Shown here in pieces: positions 1-8,316 of a stretch of 64,000 nt of DNA. The DNA comes from Acinetobacter kanungonis. Lineage in GTDB: Bacteria > Pseudomonadota > Gammaproteobacteria > Pseudomonadales > Moraxellaceae. The notes under the pieces are model-generated. The model did not search any database, was not told the origin of the DNA, and saw only the letters and a program-made list of their open reading frames with translations. The first letter of the stretch is position 1; every line of letters starts with the position of its first letter. The stretch covers positions 92,796-156,795 of the forward strand of contig NZ_JAACKC010000007.1 of assembly GCF_009939195.1 (NCBI RefSeq). The letters run 5' to 3'. The translations under genes and the position numbers were made by a program.

Positions 1-297
1 CGCTATGCACGCATTGCAGAGTTAATGGGTGTGAACACCAACGGTTTAACAGTCACTGAAGCTGCTTATGCTGCTATTGATGCGATTCGTGAATTATCAG
101 CGTCAATTGGTATTCCATCTAGCCTTGCTGAGTTGGGTGTGAAGGAACAAGACCTCGGTATTATGTCTGAGAATGCACAAAAAGATGCCTGCATGTTGAC
201 GAACCCACGTAAAGCGACTCATGCACAAGTGGTCGACATCTTCAAAGCAGCGTTGAAAAGCGGTGCCTCAGTCGTAGATTTTAAAGCAGCGGTGTAA
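1..297 (+). CDS. Iron-containing alcohol dehydrogenase, C-terminal end (partial)
   Basis: The frame is open from base 1, so only the last 98 codons of a gene that begins left of the window are present. The end contains the motif KDACMLTNPRKAT, which matches the C-terminal helical domain of iron-dependent (group III) alcohol dehydrogenases, where a D-x-C-x-x-TNPR segment is usual. These enzymes oxidise or reduce short-chain alcohols and aldehydes with NAD(P). The metal-binding histidines and the nucleotide site lie outside the window, so substrate cannot be judged. The acetaldehyde dehydrogenase at 2870 suggests an alcohol-to-acid route (inference). A large hairpin with a T-run follows the stop codon. 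Confidence 0.8.
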   Translation, partial: RYARIAELMGVNTNGLTVTEAAYAAIDAIRELSASIGIPSSLAELGVKEQDLGIMSENAQKDACMLTNPRKATHAQVVDIFKAALKSGASVVDFKAAV

Positions 298-326
298 GTC
301 TCTCCAATCTCTTACTTTTTGCTTTT

Positions 327-434
327 GGCAACCCAGTTCTGGCTGAATCAGGCATGGAGTGCAGTCACTGTTGACTAACCAGCGACTGCACACTAGATTC
401 TCTACAGAAGAAGGCACTGGGTTGCATTTTTTTT
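327..434 (+). terminator. Branched hairpin with T8 tract after the alcohol dehydrogenase
   Basis: An outer 10-bp stem (328-337 with 416-425) encloses an 8-bp perfect stem GTGCAGTC/GACTGCAC (359-366 with 384-391) and two smaller self-complementary stretches. Eight T residues follow at 427-434. It can end transcription from the dehydrogenase gene, but it is far longer and more branched than an ordinary terminator, so it may also be the 3' end of a stable RNA. Confidence 0.7.
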
Positions 435-502
435 GCCTATTTTTTAATTCAGTTTGACAAATACCCTAACTTCATCAAGGATTAAACCGATAATAAATCT
501 TG

Positions 503-1483
503 ATGAGTATAACAATGACATCGCTTAAAATTCCAAACACCTATCAAGCCGATATATTGGGTCCAGATTATCAGCAACTTGTACTCGAATTTCCTGATGA
601 CTATGAAGGTAAGGTCATTGCCACATTAGTCCGCAAAAAAGCAGCGCAAACCAGTACCAAAGCCGTTTTATATATCCATGGTTTTATTGATTACTTCTTT
701 CAGACGGAAATGGCAGACCAGTTCAATCAGCATGGTTTCGACTTTTATGCACTCGATTTACGTAAATACGGACGCTCACGATTGGGGCATCAACAACTGT
801 ATAACGTTCGTGACTTACGTGAATATGATGCCGAAATCAGCAAAGCCTTAGAGGTCATTCAAGCAGAAGGACATGAAGCGGTATTATTGAGTGGTCATTC
901 TACAGGTGGACTGATTTGCACCCTATACGCTGCGCATTATCCGCAGCATCCGCTGATTAAGGGTTTATGGCTGAATAGTCCTTTTTACGATTTCAACATG
1001 AGTGAATTTGAGAAAAATAAAGCCCTTCCGCAACTGAGCAAGCTCGGACGCCTATTGCCCAATCTTCCCGTGCCAAGTGGTCTCAACCCATGGTACGTGC
1101 CGAGCATCCACTGTCACTACTCTGGCGAATGGAACTTTAATCTTGAATGGAAATTACCGAAATACTCAATGGTGAAACTGAGTTTTATACGGGCAATTCA
1201 TGAGGCACAAAAAGAAATCCACGCTGGTGTAACCGTGACGGTACCGACGCTGGTGATGCATTCCCATCAAACTACCAACCCGAAAAAATGGGGAATTGAA
1301 GCACAAACCAGTGACGTCATTTTAAACGTGGATGACATTCAGAAAAATGCTGAGAAAATACACGGTGATGTCCGAATTCGAAGTTTTGAAAACGGTTTGC
1401 ATGATCTGGTGTTATCCAACAAGAAAACCCGCGAACAGGTTTATCATGCCCTGTTCGCATGGATTAAAGAGAAAGGGATCTGA
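503..1483 (+). CDS. Alpha/beta hydrolase (serine aminopeptidase/lysophospholipase-like)
   Basis: This 326-residue protein has an alpha/beta-hydrolase fold. The oxyanion segment YIHGF is near residue 57, and the nucleophile elbow GHSTGG places the catalytic serine at about residue 133. A late GLHDL segment offers the catalytic histidine. The family (Hydrolase_4-like) cleaves esters, often lysophospholipids or monoacylglycerols; the substrate here is unknown. No signal peptide is seen, so it is probably cytoplasmic. Two in-frame starts (TTG 500, ATG 503) are adjacent and neither has a good ribosome site; ATG 515 is another option. The gene converges on the regulator at 1484 with zero bases between the stop codons. 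Confidence 0.75.
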   Translation: MSITMTSLKIPNTYQADILGPDYQQLVLEFPDDYEGKVIATLVRKKAAQTSTKAVLYIHGFIDYFFQTEMADQFNQHGFDFYALDLRKYGRSRLGHQQLYNVRDLREYDAEISKALEVIQAEGHEAVLLSGHSTGGLICTLYAAHYPQHPLIKGLWLNSPFYDFNMSEFEKNKALPQLSKLGRLLPNLPVPSGLNPWYVPSIHCHYSGEWNFNLEWKLPKYSMVKLSFIRAIHEAQKEIHAGVTVTVPTLVMHSHQTTNPKKWGIEAQTSDVILNVDDIQKNAEKIHGDVRIRSFENGLHDLVLSNKKTREQVYHALFAWIKEKGI

Positions 1484-2674
1484 TTAAAGATCCTCTCTGT
1501 CTTTCAGTTTCAGTAGCGTTTGATGAACAGGGTGTGATTTCGGCATCAGTTCAATCAAACGCTCAACAGCATCGATGGCTTCAGGGAAATGAGCCACATG
1601 CTTGAGCAATACATCGGTTTCGTTGGCTTTGAAAATCGCGTCACTTAAGCGTGATTCCAAGCAGTCTCGCCATGCACACAAGAACGGACTTTCGGTCTTG
1701 GCAAGAAACACACCCGTATACAGCTTTAATGCAGTTTCCAAATAGCCTGCATCCAATGCCTGTTCGGCTTGCAAGAAATCCGCATCCACATTGACCAATA
1801 AACGATATGGTCGTGAACCGAGCATACCACCCAAAATATCACGCAACTGCGACATTTCTGCTTTTAAAGTCCCAATACTGACTTTACGCTCACCATATAA
1901 GGCTTGATGCAAGGTATCTAAGGTCAAACCTTGCGGGCAGAGTGCCAAGATCGCCAGAATTTCGATTTGACGCGGTGTCAGCACCAATACTTTGCCATTA
2001 AACAAAATTTGCGGAATGGCAAAAGCACGAATAAACAACTGCTGTTTCTGATGCTCTAATAAAGCGGTTTGAATAATGGAAGAACAGCGCTCTGCCGCCA
2101 ATAAGCCCAAACTGTTGTGATTTTTCCACGTGGTCGAGAGATCAATCACCCCTAAGACTTGTTTTGAATATGGATCAATAATCGGAGCCGCATAACAGAC
2201 CCAATCCTGAATCGAGGTCATATAATGCTCATTGGAGAACACGCAGCTCGATTGCTGGGTCTTTAAGGACAATGCCAGCGCGTTGGTTCCAACCAACTCT
2301 TCACGCCACTGCCCACCTGCAACAAAATGTACACTTTCCGCAGCACTTTGCATTTGATGACTCGATGCCGACCAAACGATGGTACTGCCGATATCACCAA
2401 CCGCAACCACCATAGAGGATTGCTGGGCAATGTGTTTAAGATCTTCCGTGCAGAGCTGTAAGGCATGCTCTAATGCACTGTTTTGACCACGGCGATGCTG
2501 ATGATTGATGGGCGCTGCCATACGGTCTTTAGGAATGGCTGCCGAAGCTGAACGTTGCCATGAGCTTGCAATACTTTGCCCTAATTGTTCTGCATGTAAA
2601 GGCGAAAGACTACTACTTTGGCGGAACTGATCAATCCTTTGTCTTTTTTCTAATAATGCCTGCTTATTCATCAT
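1484..2674 (-). CDS. GAF-domain transcriptional regulator, probable activator of the divergent aldehyde dehydrogenase
   Basis: A 396-residue protein whose N-terminal half resembles the sensor part of AcoR-type regulators (GAF fold, roughly residues 60-215, including the segment VGDIGSTIVWSA). The AAA+ and Fis domains of AcoR are absent. Instead, residues of about 230-300 form a winged helix of the OmpR/SARP type (VLTPRQIEILAILALCPQGL), followed by a helical region like the BTAD part of SARP regulators. That means it should act at sigma-70 rather than sigma-54 promoters. The divergent position next to exaC suggests it senses an alcohol, aldehyde or ketone signal and controls exaC; that is inference. 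ATG codons at 2674 and 2671 are both possible, behind GAGAAAG. Confidence 0.75.
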   Translation of the reverse strand: MMNKQALLEKRQRIDQFRQSSSLSPLHAEQLGQSIASSWQRSASAAIPKDRMAAPINHQHRRGQNSALEHALQLCTEDLKHIAQQSSMVVAVGDIGSTIVWSASSHQMQSAAESVHFVAGGQWREELVGTNALALSLKTQQSSCVFSNEHYMTSIQDWVCYAAPIIDPYSKQVLGVIDLSTTWKNHNSLGLLAAERCSSIIQTALLEHQKQQLFIRAFAIPQILFNGKVLVLTPRQIEILAILALCPQGLTLDTLHQALYGERKVSIGTLKAEMSQLRDILGGMLGSRPYRLLVNVDADFLQAEQALDAGYLETALKLYTGVFLAKTESPFLCAWRDCLESRLSDAIFKANETDVLLKHVAHFPEAIDAVERLIELMPKSHPVHQTLLKLKDREDL

Positions 2675-2760
2675 TGCTTTCTCTCAAAACTAATGATCTG
2701 ACGTCCTGTACTTAACTGTTTTTGTAAGCATTTGTCGTCCTGTTGTAAACCTTCTACATT

Positions 2761-2794
2761 CCAACCTTTCTCCAACCTTATGCTAGCTATGCTA
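2761..2794. promoter_or_regulatory. Tandem repeats in the regulator/exaC divergent promoter region
   Basis: Two direct repeats stand close together: CCAACCTT at 2761-2768 and 2772-2779, then ATGCTA at 2780-2785 and 2789-2794. They lie about 75-110 bases before exaC, where an activator site or core promoter is expected. No sigma-54 GG/GC promoter is seen. Their role is inference. Confidence 0.35.
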
Positions 2795-2869
2795 AACAAA
2801 TAATGTACTCATGTACCTTATACCAAAGCTGTAGATGCTTAGACAAACAACAAGCAAAGGAAATTATAT

Positions 2870-4381
2870 ATGCGTTACGTCGATCCTAATCAACCTGGTT
2901 CTAAGGTTCAATTTAAAGCTCAATACGAAAACTTTATCGGTGGCCAATGGGTAGCACCTGTTAAAGGAGAATACTTTGAAAACCTATCGCCTGTCGATGG
3001 CAAAGTATTCACTAAAGTTCCTCGCTCAACGGTTGAAGATATCGAACTTGCGCTTGATGCAGCGCACAAAGCTAAGGCTCAATGGAACAAATCCTCTCCT
3101 ACTACGCGTTCAAACCTGCTCCTTAAAATTGCAGATCGTTTAGAACAAAACCTTGAATTACTCGCAGTTGCAGAAACTTGGGACAACGGTAAACCGATCC
3201 GTGAAACACTTGCAGCAGATATCCCACTCGCAATCGATCACTTCCGTTATTTCGCAGGCTGTATCCGTGCACAAGAAGGTGGCATTTCTGAGATTGACGA
3301 AGACACAATTGCTTACCATTTCCATGAGCCATTGGGTGTTGTGGGTCAAATTATCCCATGGAACTTCCCAATTCTTATGGCGGCATGGAAACTTGCTCCA
3401 GCATTAGCTGCGGGTAACTGTATCGTGCTTAAACCAGCTGAACAAACGCCTGTCAGCATTCTCGTATTAGTTGAACTCATTCAAGACTTACTGCCAGAAG
3501 GCATCTTGAACATCGTAAACGGTTTTGGTGCTGAAGTGGGTCGTCCCCTGGCAACTAGTCCACGTATTGCAAAAATTGCATTCACAGGCTCTACGCAAGT
3601 GGGTCAATTGATTATGCAATATGCTACTGAAAACATTATTCCTGTAACGCTAGAACTTGGTGGTAAATCTCCGAACATTTTCTTTGAAGATGTGATGGAT
3701 CGTGAAGATGACTACCTTGAAAAAGCGCTTGAAGGTTTTGCCATGTTTGCCTTGAACCAAGGTGAAGTATGTACTTGCCCTTCACGTGCTCTTGTTCAAG
3801 AAAGCATTGCAGACAAATTCCTTGAAAAAGCGATTGAGCGTGTTAAACGCATTAAGACAGGTCACCCATTAGACACAGAAACCATGATTGGTGCGCAAGC
3901 TTCGCAAGAGCAACAAGACAAAATCTTGAGCTGTATTGCTACAGGTCGTGGCGAAGGTGCTGAAGTACTTATGGGCGGTGGTGCTCGTCAAGAAGTGGGT
4001 AGCGGTTTCTATATTGAACCGACTGTCTTCAAAGGCAACAACGACATGAAAATTTTCCAAGAAGAAATTTTTGGACCAGTCTTGTCTGTAACAACGTTCA
4101 AAGACTTTGATGAAGCAATCAAAATTGCCAATGACACCATTTATGGTCTAGGTGCTGGTGTTTGGTCTCGTTCAGCACATACGTCTTACAGTGCAGGTCG
4201 TGCCATTGAAGCAGGTCGTGTCTGGACCAACTGTTATCATATTTACCCGGCACATGCGGCATTCGGTGGCTACAAGAAATCAGGTATCGGACGTGAGAAC
4301 CACAAAATGATGCTTGATCACTACCAACAAACCAAAAACTTGTTAGTGAGCTACTCAACTAAACCAGCAGGTTTCTTCTAA
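2870..4381 (+). CDS. exaC: NAD-dependent acetaldehyde dehydrogenase, ExaC/AldB type
   Basis: This 503-residue protein is full length for the aldehyde dehydrogenase superfamily and very close to E. coli AldB and Pseudomonas ExaC as I recall them. Hallmarks are IIPWNFP, the general base in LELGGKSP (Glu262) and the nucleophile in [11 protein letters not shown] (Cys301, with a neighbouring Cys303 typical of this subgroup). It oxidises acetaldehyde and similar short aldehydes to acids in the cytoplasm. The start is well supported: AAAGGAAAT lies just before the ATG. A divergent GAF regulator and an upstream alcohol dehydrogenase fragment fit a role in ethanol or diol oxidation. A strong terminator follows. 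Confidence 0.9.
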   Translation: MRYVDPNQPGSKVQFKAQYENFIGGQWVAPVKGEYFENLSPVDGKVFTKVPRSTVEDIELALDAAHKAKAQWNKSSPTTRSNLLLKIADRLEQNLELLAVAETWDNGKPIRETLAADIPLAIDHFRYFAGCIRAQEGGISEIDEDTIAYHFHEPLGVVGQIIPWNFPILMAAWKLAPALAAGNCIVLKPAEQTPVSILVLVELIQDLLPEGILNIVNGFGAEVGRPLATSPRIAKIAFTGSTQVGQLIMQYATENIIPVTLELGGKSPNIFFEDVMDREDDYLEKALEGFAMFALNQGEVCTCPSRALVQESIADKFLEKAIERVKRIKTGHPLDTETMIGAQASQEQQDKILSCIATGRGEGAEVLMGGGARQEVGSGFYIEPTVFKGNNDMKIFQEEIFGPVLSVTTFKDFDEAIKIANDTIYGLGAGVWSRSAHTSYSAGRAIEAGRVWTNCYHIYPAHAAFGGYKKSGIGRENHKMMLDHYQQTKNLLVSYSTKPAGFF

Positions 4382-4419
4382 TTCCCTCTCTTGAAACTTG
4401 TTTCCTTTGCAAGAAAACT

Positions 4420-4455
4420 GAAAACAGCGAACATCGGTTCGCTGTTTTCCTTTTC
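4420..4455 (+). terminator. Rho-independent terminator of exaC
   Basis: A 13-bp stem (4420-4432 with 4437-4449) around the loop ATCG is followed by a short T-run. The stem is flanked by As and Ts on both sides, so it may also stop the transcript of the transporter gene coming from the right. Confidence 0.85.
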
Positions 4456-4497
4456 ATATTTTATTTATTTTGACGAAGTATTTTTGCGATCCGCTTT

Positions 4498-5448
4498 TTA
4501 AATTTCAATGCTTGAAAGCATTTTAGACTCAGTCTCAGGTTGATCTTCAACTTTAAACAGAATTATCAAACACACAAAAATAAGTCCCATGCCCAACCAG
4601 CCCAATCCATCCAATTGCTCTCCAACTATCAGCATGGCAAAAACAGCCGCCATAAACGGCTCAAACAAGGTTAAAGTCACCGCACGACTCGCAGGCACAG
4701 TTCTAAGTCCATAGCCAAACAATAAATAGCCCAAAAACATGGGGATGAGCATCATATAGCCCACCACATAGACATGGATGGCTTCATCAAAAAGATTACT
4801 ACCCGTATACAACGCAGTCGGTAACAATAACATAGCCCCAAATCCAAAAATCAGACCAATTGAGGCTTTAGCATCCACCCCACGGTCAATCGTCTTTTTG
4901 GCAGCCCATGAATACAGTGAATAGGTTAGTCCAGCAACCAAGCCCAGAATGACACCTAAAACTTTCTGATCAGTTGAATACTGTTGTAGCTGACTGGTCG
5001 CATGTGACTCACCTAGCGAGAGTAACAACACGCCTAAAACACCGAAGCAACAACTTAAAAACCAACGCTTAGATAGTTGCTTCTGATCCAAGAAACGCTC
5101 CAGTAATGCGGTAAATAACGGCGCTGTACCAATAGACACGACTGTACCGATGGTAATACCTGCCAAATGCATGGAGCTATAAAATGCTAAGGGATAAATG
5201 GCAACTGAAAGCGCACCGAGTAACAAGATGCCTTTGTTGCGTGGAATATCATTCAAATGCTTCGCAATTTTCTTTCTGGCTAACAGTGCTTGTAATAGCC
5301 CGCCACCACCCATTGCCAGCGCCCCAATGGCCAATGGACTTAAATTGGGTGCAAAGGATGCCGCTGTACCCGTGGTTCCCCATAATACTGAAGCAACCAG
5401 TACCGCAATGAAACCATAATGCGCACTTAAATCAAATTTCTGGCTCAC
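4498..5448 (-). CDS. EamA/DMT-family membrane transporter
   Basis: A 316-residue inner-membrane protein with about ten hydrophobic helices arranged as two EamA repeats. The first begins near AVLVASVLWGTTGTAASFAPNL and the second near VLGVILGLVAGLTYSLYSW. Members export metabolites, amino acids or drugs; the cargo cannot be read from sequence. The start is GTG at 5448, overlapping the TetR stop codon in the pattern GTGA, so the two genes are translationally coupled. Its regulation by the coupled TetR protein is likely, and an operator-like palindrome precedes the pair. Confidence 0.85.
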   Translation of the reverse strand: MSQKFDLSAHYGFIAVLVASVLWGTTGTAASFAPNLSPLAIGALAMGGGGLLQALLARKKIAKHLNDIPRNKGILLLGALSVAIYPLAFYSSMHLAGITIGTVVSIGTAPLFTALLERFLDQKQLSKRWFLSCCFGVLGVLLLSLGESHATSQLQQYSTDQKVLGVILGLVAGLTYSLYSWAAKKTIDRGVDAKASIGLIFGFGAMLLLPTALYTGSNLFDEAIHVYVVGYMMLIPMFLGYLLFGYGLRTVPASRAVTLTLFEPFMAAVFAMLIVGEQLDGLGWLGMGLIFVCLIILFKVEDQPETESKMLSSIEI

Positions 5449-6023
5449 GCATTTAACTCCTGCTGTAACAGGCGCTCTATCATTTGTTTCGCGGCATGTA
5501 CCTTCGTGCCATTACCTTCCAGCCCCGCGCGAGCAATCGAGCCTTCCAAAACAAAGGAAATGAACAATGCCAATTCTTGGGCTTTATTATGATCCTGAAA
5601 TATTGCATTCAAATGCTCTACCAAAATCTGCTCAACTTCATCTTTATGTTGCTTTACCGCCAGTCTTTCTGGACTTGCAGCAGGAAATTCTGCCGCTGCA
5701 TTCAATAAACCACAGCCTCTAAACCCTTTTTCGTAGGCATATTCAGCATGGTCTTGATAGGCATCAAACACTGCCAAAATTTTTTCATAGGCAGAATTGC
5801 AATTTGCTAAGCGCTTGGCATACAAATCGAGCCATTCCTGATGTCTGACTTGGATGTAAGTAGCAATCAAATCAGATTTGGTCGGGAAGTTATTGTAGAG
5901 CGACATTTTAGCCACACCTGCCCGATCAGTAATTGCATTGATCCCTGTATTGGCAATTCCATCGTTATAAAACAAAGTGGTTGCTGCATCTAAAATTTTT
6001 TCCTTTGCGGATTTATTACTCAT
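5445..6023 (-). CDS. TetR-family repressor coupled to the EamA transporter
   Basis: The protein has 192 residues from the preferred ATG at 6023. An upstream in-frame ATG at 6032 would add MIG, but the purine-rich AAAGA lies at the right distance only for 6023. Residues of about 5-55 form the TetR helix-turn-helix, with the typical ending MSLYNNFPTKSDL. The C-terminal part resembles the AcrR/LmrA-like ligand-binding domains (GFRGCGLLNAAAEFP). It overlaps the transporter gene by four bases and probably represses both genes by binding the palindrome at 6038-6057. Confidence 0.85.
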   Translation of the reverse strand: MSNKSAKEKILDAATTLFYNDGIANTGINAITDRAGVAKMSLYNNFPTKSDLIATYIQVRHQEWLDLYAKRLANCNSAYEKILAVFDAYQDHAEYAYEKGFRGCGLLNAAAEFPAASPERLAVKQHKDEVEQILVEHLNAIFQDHNKAQELALFISFVLEGSIARAGLEGNGTKVHAAKQMIERLLQQELNA

Positions 6024-6037
6024 GCCAATCATCTTTA

Positions 6038-6057
6038 TAGGTATACCGATCTACCTA
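6038..6057. promoter_or_regulatory. Probable TetR operator
   Basis: The 20-base imperfect palindrome TAGGTATACCGATCTACCTA (16 of 20 bases symmetric) sits 15 bases before the TetR start. Its size and symmetry suit a TetR dimer, and it lies where it would cover the promoter or leader. Binding is inferred. Confidence 0.6.
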
Positions 6058-6205
6058 ATTTATAAAAATGAGTATGAAATTGCAATCGAAAATTTATGTG
6101 CTAGAAAGGTATTACTGTGCTAAAGAGCTCGATATGAAGGAAAAAAATAAGAAAAAATCTCCCGTACTTTCATACAAGAGATTGTTTTTAAAATTTGAAT
6201 ATCAT

Positions 6206-6799
6206 TTAAGCTGAAGTTAAGGCATGCTCTAAAAAGTGCAGATGATCGATTCCCCAGTAAATTTCATTTTGGTTAAACCACGTTGGCGCACCAAACACCC
6301 CACGTTGCACGGCTTCTTCTGTGACAGACTTTAATTGCTGCTTCACTTGTTCATCATCTAGCCAGTCTTGTACTTGCAGAAGATCCAAACCCAAATCTGA
6401 CATCAGTTGTTTAAATTCTTGCGGATCATTCAGATTACGAGGTTCGCCAAACATGGCATTAAACACGCCAGTCAGTACAACCAGAAATTGATCTGGTTGA
6501 TAGCGCTGTACAGCCGTCACCAAACGCATCAGTTGCAAGGTATTAATTGGAAAATAAGGATTCATCTGCATCGGAATCTGCCATAACTTTGACCATCGCT
6601 TTAAATCATTCATGGCATACTGCGCCTTGGCAGGCACCGTCATTGGACTACTATTCCCTGTTGCTTTAAATACGCCACCCAAAAGCATCGGTTTCCAGAT
6701 AATTTTGGCATGCTTTTCAGCTGTGATTTTCTGAATTCGATGAAAACCCATATAACTGTATGGACTGCCTAAATCAAAATAAAACTCAATACTTTGCAT
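6206..6799 (-). CDS. DsbA-family/2-hydroxychromene-2-carboxylate isomerase-like protein
   Basis: A 197-residue cytoplasmic protein of the kappa-GST/HCCA isomerase branch of the thioredoxin fold. The start FYFDLGSPYSYMGFHRI carries the typical serine-containing D-x-x-SPY(S)Y motif in place of a disulfide CxxC, and GVFGAPTWF near residue 170 is the usual cis-proline loop. Members isomerise chromene carboxylates or act as glutathione-dependent enzymes; the substrate here is unknown. I place the start at ATG 6799 because GGGAG stands 7 bases before it, whereas the further upstream ATG at 6820 has no such site. It follows the SDR gene on the same strand by 36 bases, which suggests an operon. Confidence 0.8.
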   Translation of the reverse strand: MQSIEFYFDLGSPYSYMGFHRIQKITAEKHAKIIWKPMLLGGVFKATGNSSPMTVPAKAQYAMNDLKRWSKLWQIPMQMNPYFPINTLQLMRLVTAVQRYQPDQFLVVLTGVFNAMFGEPRNLNDPQEFKQLMSDLGLDLLQVQDWLDDEQVKQQLKSVTEEAVQRGVFGAPTWFNQNEIYWGIDHLHFLEHALTSA

Positions 6800-6835
6800 T
6801 AAAAACTCCCTCTTTATCATTTTGAAAATCGAATA

Positions 6836-7588
6836 TTACCAACGCTCAATCCATGGTCTTAAATCTAACTCATGTGTCCATGCATCACGCGGCTGATGCG
6901 CCAGATGCCAATAATTTTCAGCGATGTGGGCTGGATTTAAGATTCCATCCTGCTCTTTCAGCGCATAGATTTCAGGTAAAGTCGTTTCAATAAAATCAGT
7001 ATCAATTGCCCCATCCACCACCACATGTGCAACATGAATATTCTTTGGTCCTAATTCTCGCGCCATACTTTGAGCCAATGCGCGTAAAGCATGCTTCGCC
7101 CCTGCAAACGCAGCAAAGTTGGCAGCTCCGCGCACGCCTGCCGTAGCCCCTGTAAAAATAATAGTCCCTTGCTCACGTTGTACCATCCTTTTTGCAACTT
7201 CACGTCCAACCAGAAAAGCACTAAAGCATGCCATTTCCCAAATTTTAAAATATTTACGTGCAGTTTCCTCTAAGATACTACACGGCACATTTGCCCCAAT
7301 ATTGAAGACCATCACTTCAATGGGTCCTATGCAACTTTCAATCTGCTCAATCAGCGCGATCACTTGTTCTTCTTCGCGTGCATCGGAAGCAAAACCATAC
7401 GCTGTACCACCATTTTGCTCAATTTCATCAATTAACGGCTGCAACTTTTCCGCATTACGTCTGGTCATACATGCGATATAGCCGCCACGTGCAAAGCGTT
7501 TGGCAATTTCACCGCCTGTTGCATCACCTGCACCAATGATTAAAGCGATGCCTTTATGTGTGCTTATCTGTTCATTTCCTTGACTCAT
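6836..7588 (-). CDS. Short-chain dehydrogenase/reductase
   Basis: This 250-residue SDR has the nucleotide-binding region IIGAGDATGGEIAKRF (a variant of TGxxxGxG), the FNIGAN segment in place of NNAG, and a serine-containing FTGATAGVRG region. The usual catalytic YxxxK is replaced by AGAKHALRALAQ: where a tyrosine is expected, 'FAAFAGAKHAL' shows phenylalanine/alanine, so activity as a classical oxidoreductase is uncertain. The start ATG 7588 has AAGAGAA upstream. It is divergent from a TetR gene (7679) across a perfect palindrome, which suggests it is that regulator's target, together with the isomerase-like gene downstream. Confidence 0.8.
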   Translation of the reverse strand: MSQGNEQISTHKGIALIIGAGDATGGEIAKRFARGGYIACMTRRNAEKLQPLIDEIEQNGGTAYGFASDAREEEQVIALIEQIESCIGPIEVMVFNIGANVPCSILEETARKYFKIWEMACFSAFLVGREVAKRMVQREQGTIIFTGATAGVRGAANFAAFAGAKHALRALAQSMARELGPKNIHVAHVVVDGAIDTDFIETTLPEIYALKEQDGILNPAHIAENYWHLAHQPRDAWTHELDLRPWIERW

Positions 7589-7606
7589 TGTAGTTCTCTT
7601 TTTAAA

Positions 7607-7640
7607 TAACGATCGTTACTATAACGAATACTATGTTATA
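7607..7640. promoter_or_regulatory. Probable TetR operator between the SDR and TetR genes
   Basis: TAACGATCGTTA at 7607-7618 is a perfect 12-base palindrome. A second, looser inverted repeat, ATAACGAAT...TGTTAT, follows at 7621-7640. They fill the short gap between divergent genes, the usual place for a TetR autorepression site. Binding is inferred. Confidence 0.6.
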
Positions 7641-7678
7641 ATTTTCAAATCGTCAAACCTCATTCATGAGTCCTCGTT

Positions 7679-8233
7679 ATGCGATACAAGCCAGGCTACA
7701 AACAAGAAAAGCGCAAAGAACTACTTCAGATTAGTGGTCAACTTGCCAAACAACAAGGCTTTGCTGCGACTGGCGTTGATGGCTTTATGAAAGCAGCTGG
7801 CGTGACCAGTGGTGCCTTTTATTCGCATTTTTCTTCTAAGCATGCGCTGTTAAAAGCACTGGTAGAAGCTGAACTGCAACAGAGTTTGGCAATGTGGCAA
7901 GAAAATCCGCATGATGATCCTGCGGACTGGATTGATTTCGAACTGAATCGCTATCTAAATATGTCTCATGTTCAGCATGCCGACCGGGGCTGTGTATTAC
8001 CAGCACTTGCCAGTGAAGTAGCCCGCTCAGAAGACGATGTCAAACAGCTTTATCAGCAAGAGTTATTACGGGGTCATGCACTTTTTACTCGGCATTTAGG
8101 CTGTGAAATCAAAGCATGGGGCGTACTTTGCCAACTGGTAGGTGCAATAACCCTTGCACGCGGTATGACTGATGAAAGCCTACAAAAGCAAATCATTGAA
8201 TCGAGCAAGACTTTTTTAAAAGCAAACCTTTGA
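7679..8233 (+). CDS. TetR-family regulator
   Basis: A 184-residue TetR/AcrR protein. The helix-turn-helix lies at about residues 10-55 and ends with SGAFYSHFSSKHALL, the most recognisable TetR motif. The ligand domain contains DRGCVLPALASEVAR, as in the NemR/YxaF-like group. It is divergent from the SDR gene at 7588 and probably represses that SDR and the isomerase-like gene beyond it; the inducer may be an electrophile or aromatic, which is inference. The ribosome site before the ATG is weak. Confidence 0.85.
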   Translation: MRYKPGYKQEKRKELLQISGQLAKQQGFAATGVDGFMKAAGVTSGAFYSHFSSKHALLKALVEAELQQSLAMWQENPHDDPADWIDFELNRYLNMSHVQHADRGCVLPALASEVARSEDDVKQLYQQELLRGHALFTRHLGCEIKAWGVLCQLVGAITLARGMTDESLQKQIIESSKTFLKANL

Positions 8234-8316
8234 GCTCAGGCTTAACTCCTTTCGAGTTTTAGGTTTTTTGGTATATATTCAAAACTAACTTGTCCATTCT
8301 TCATAATTCAAAGTCT

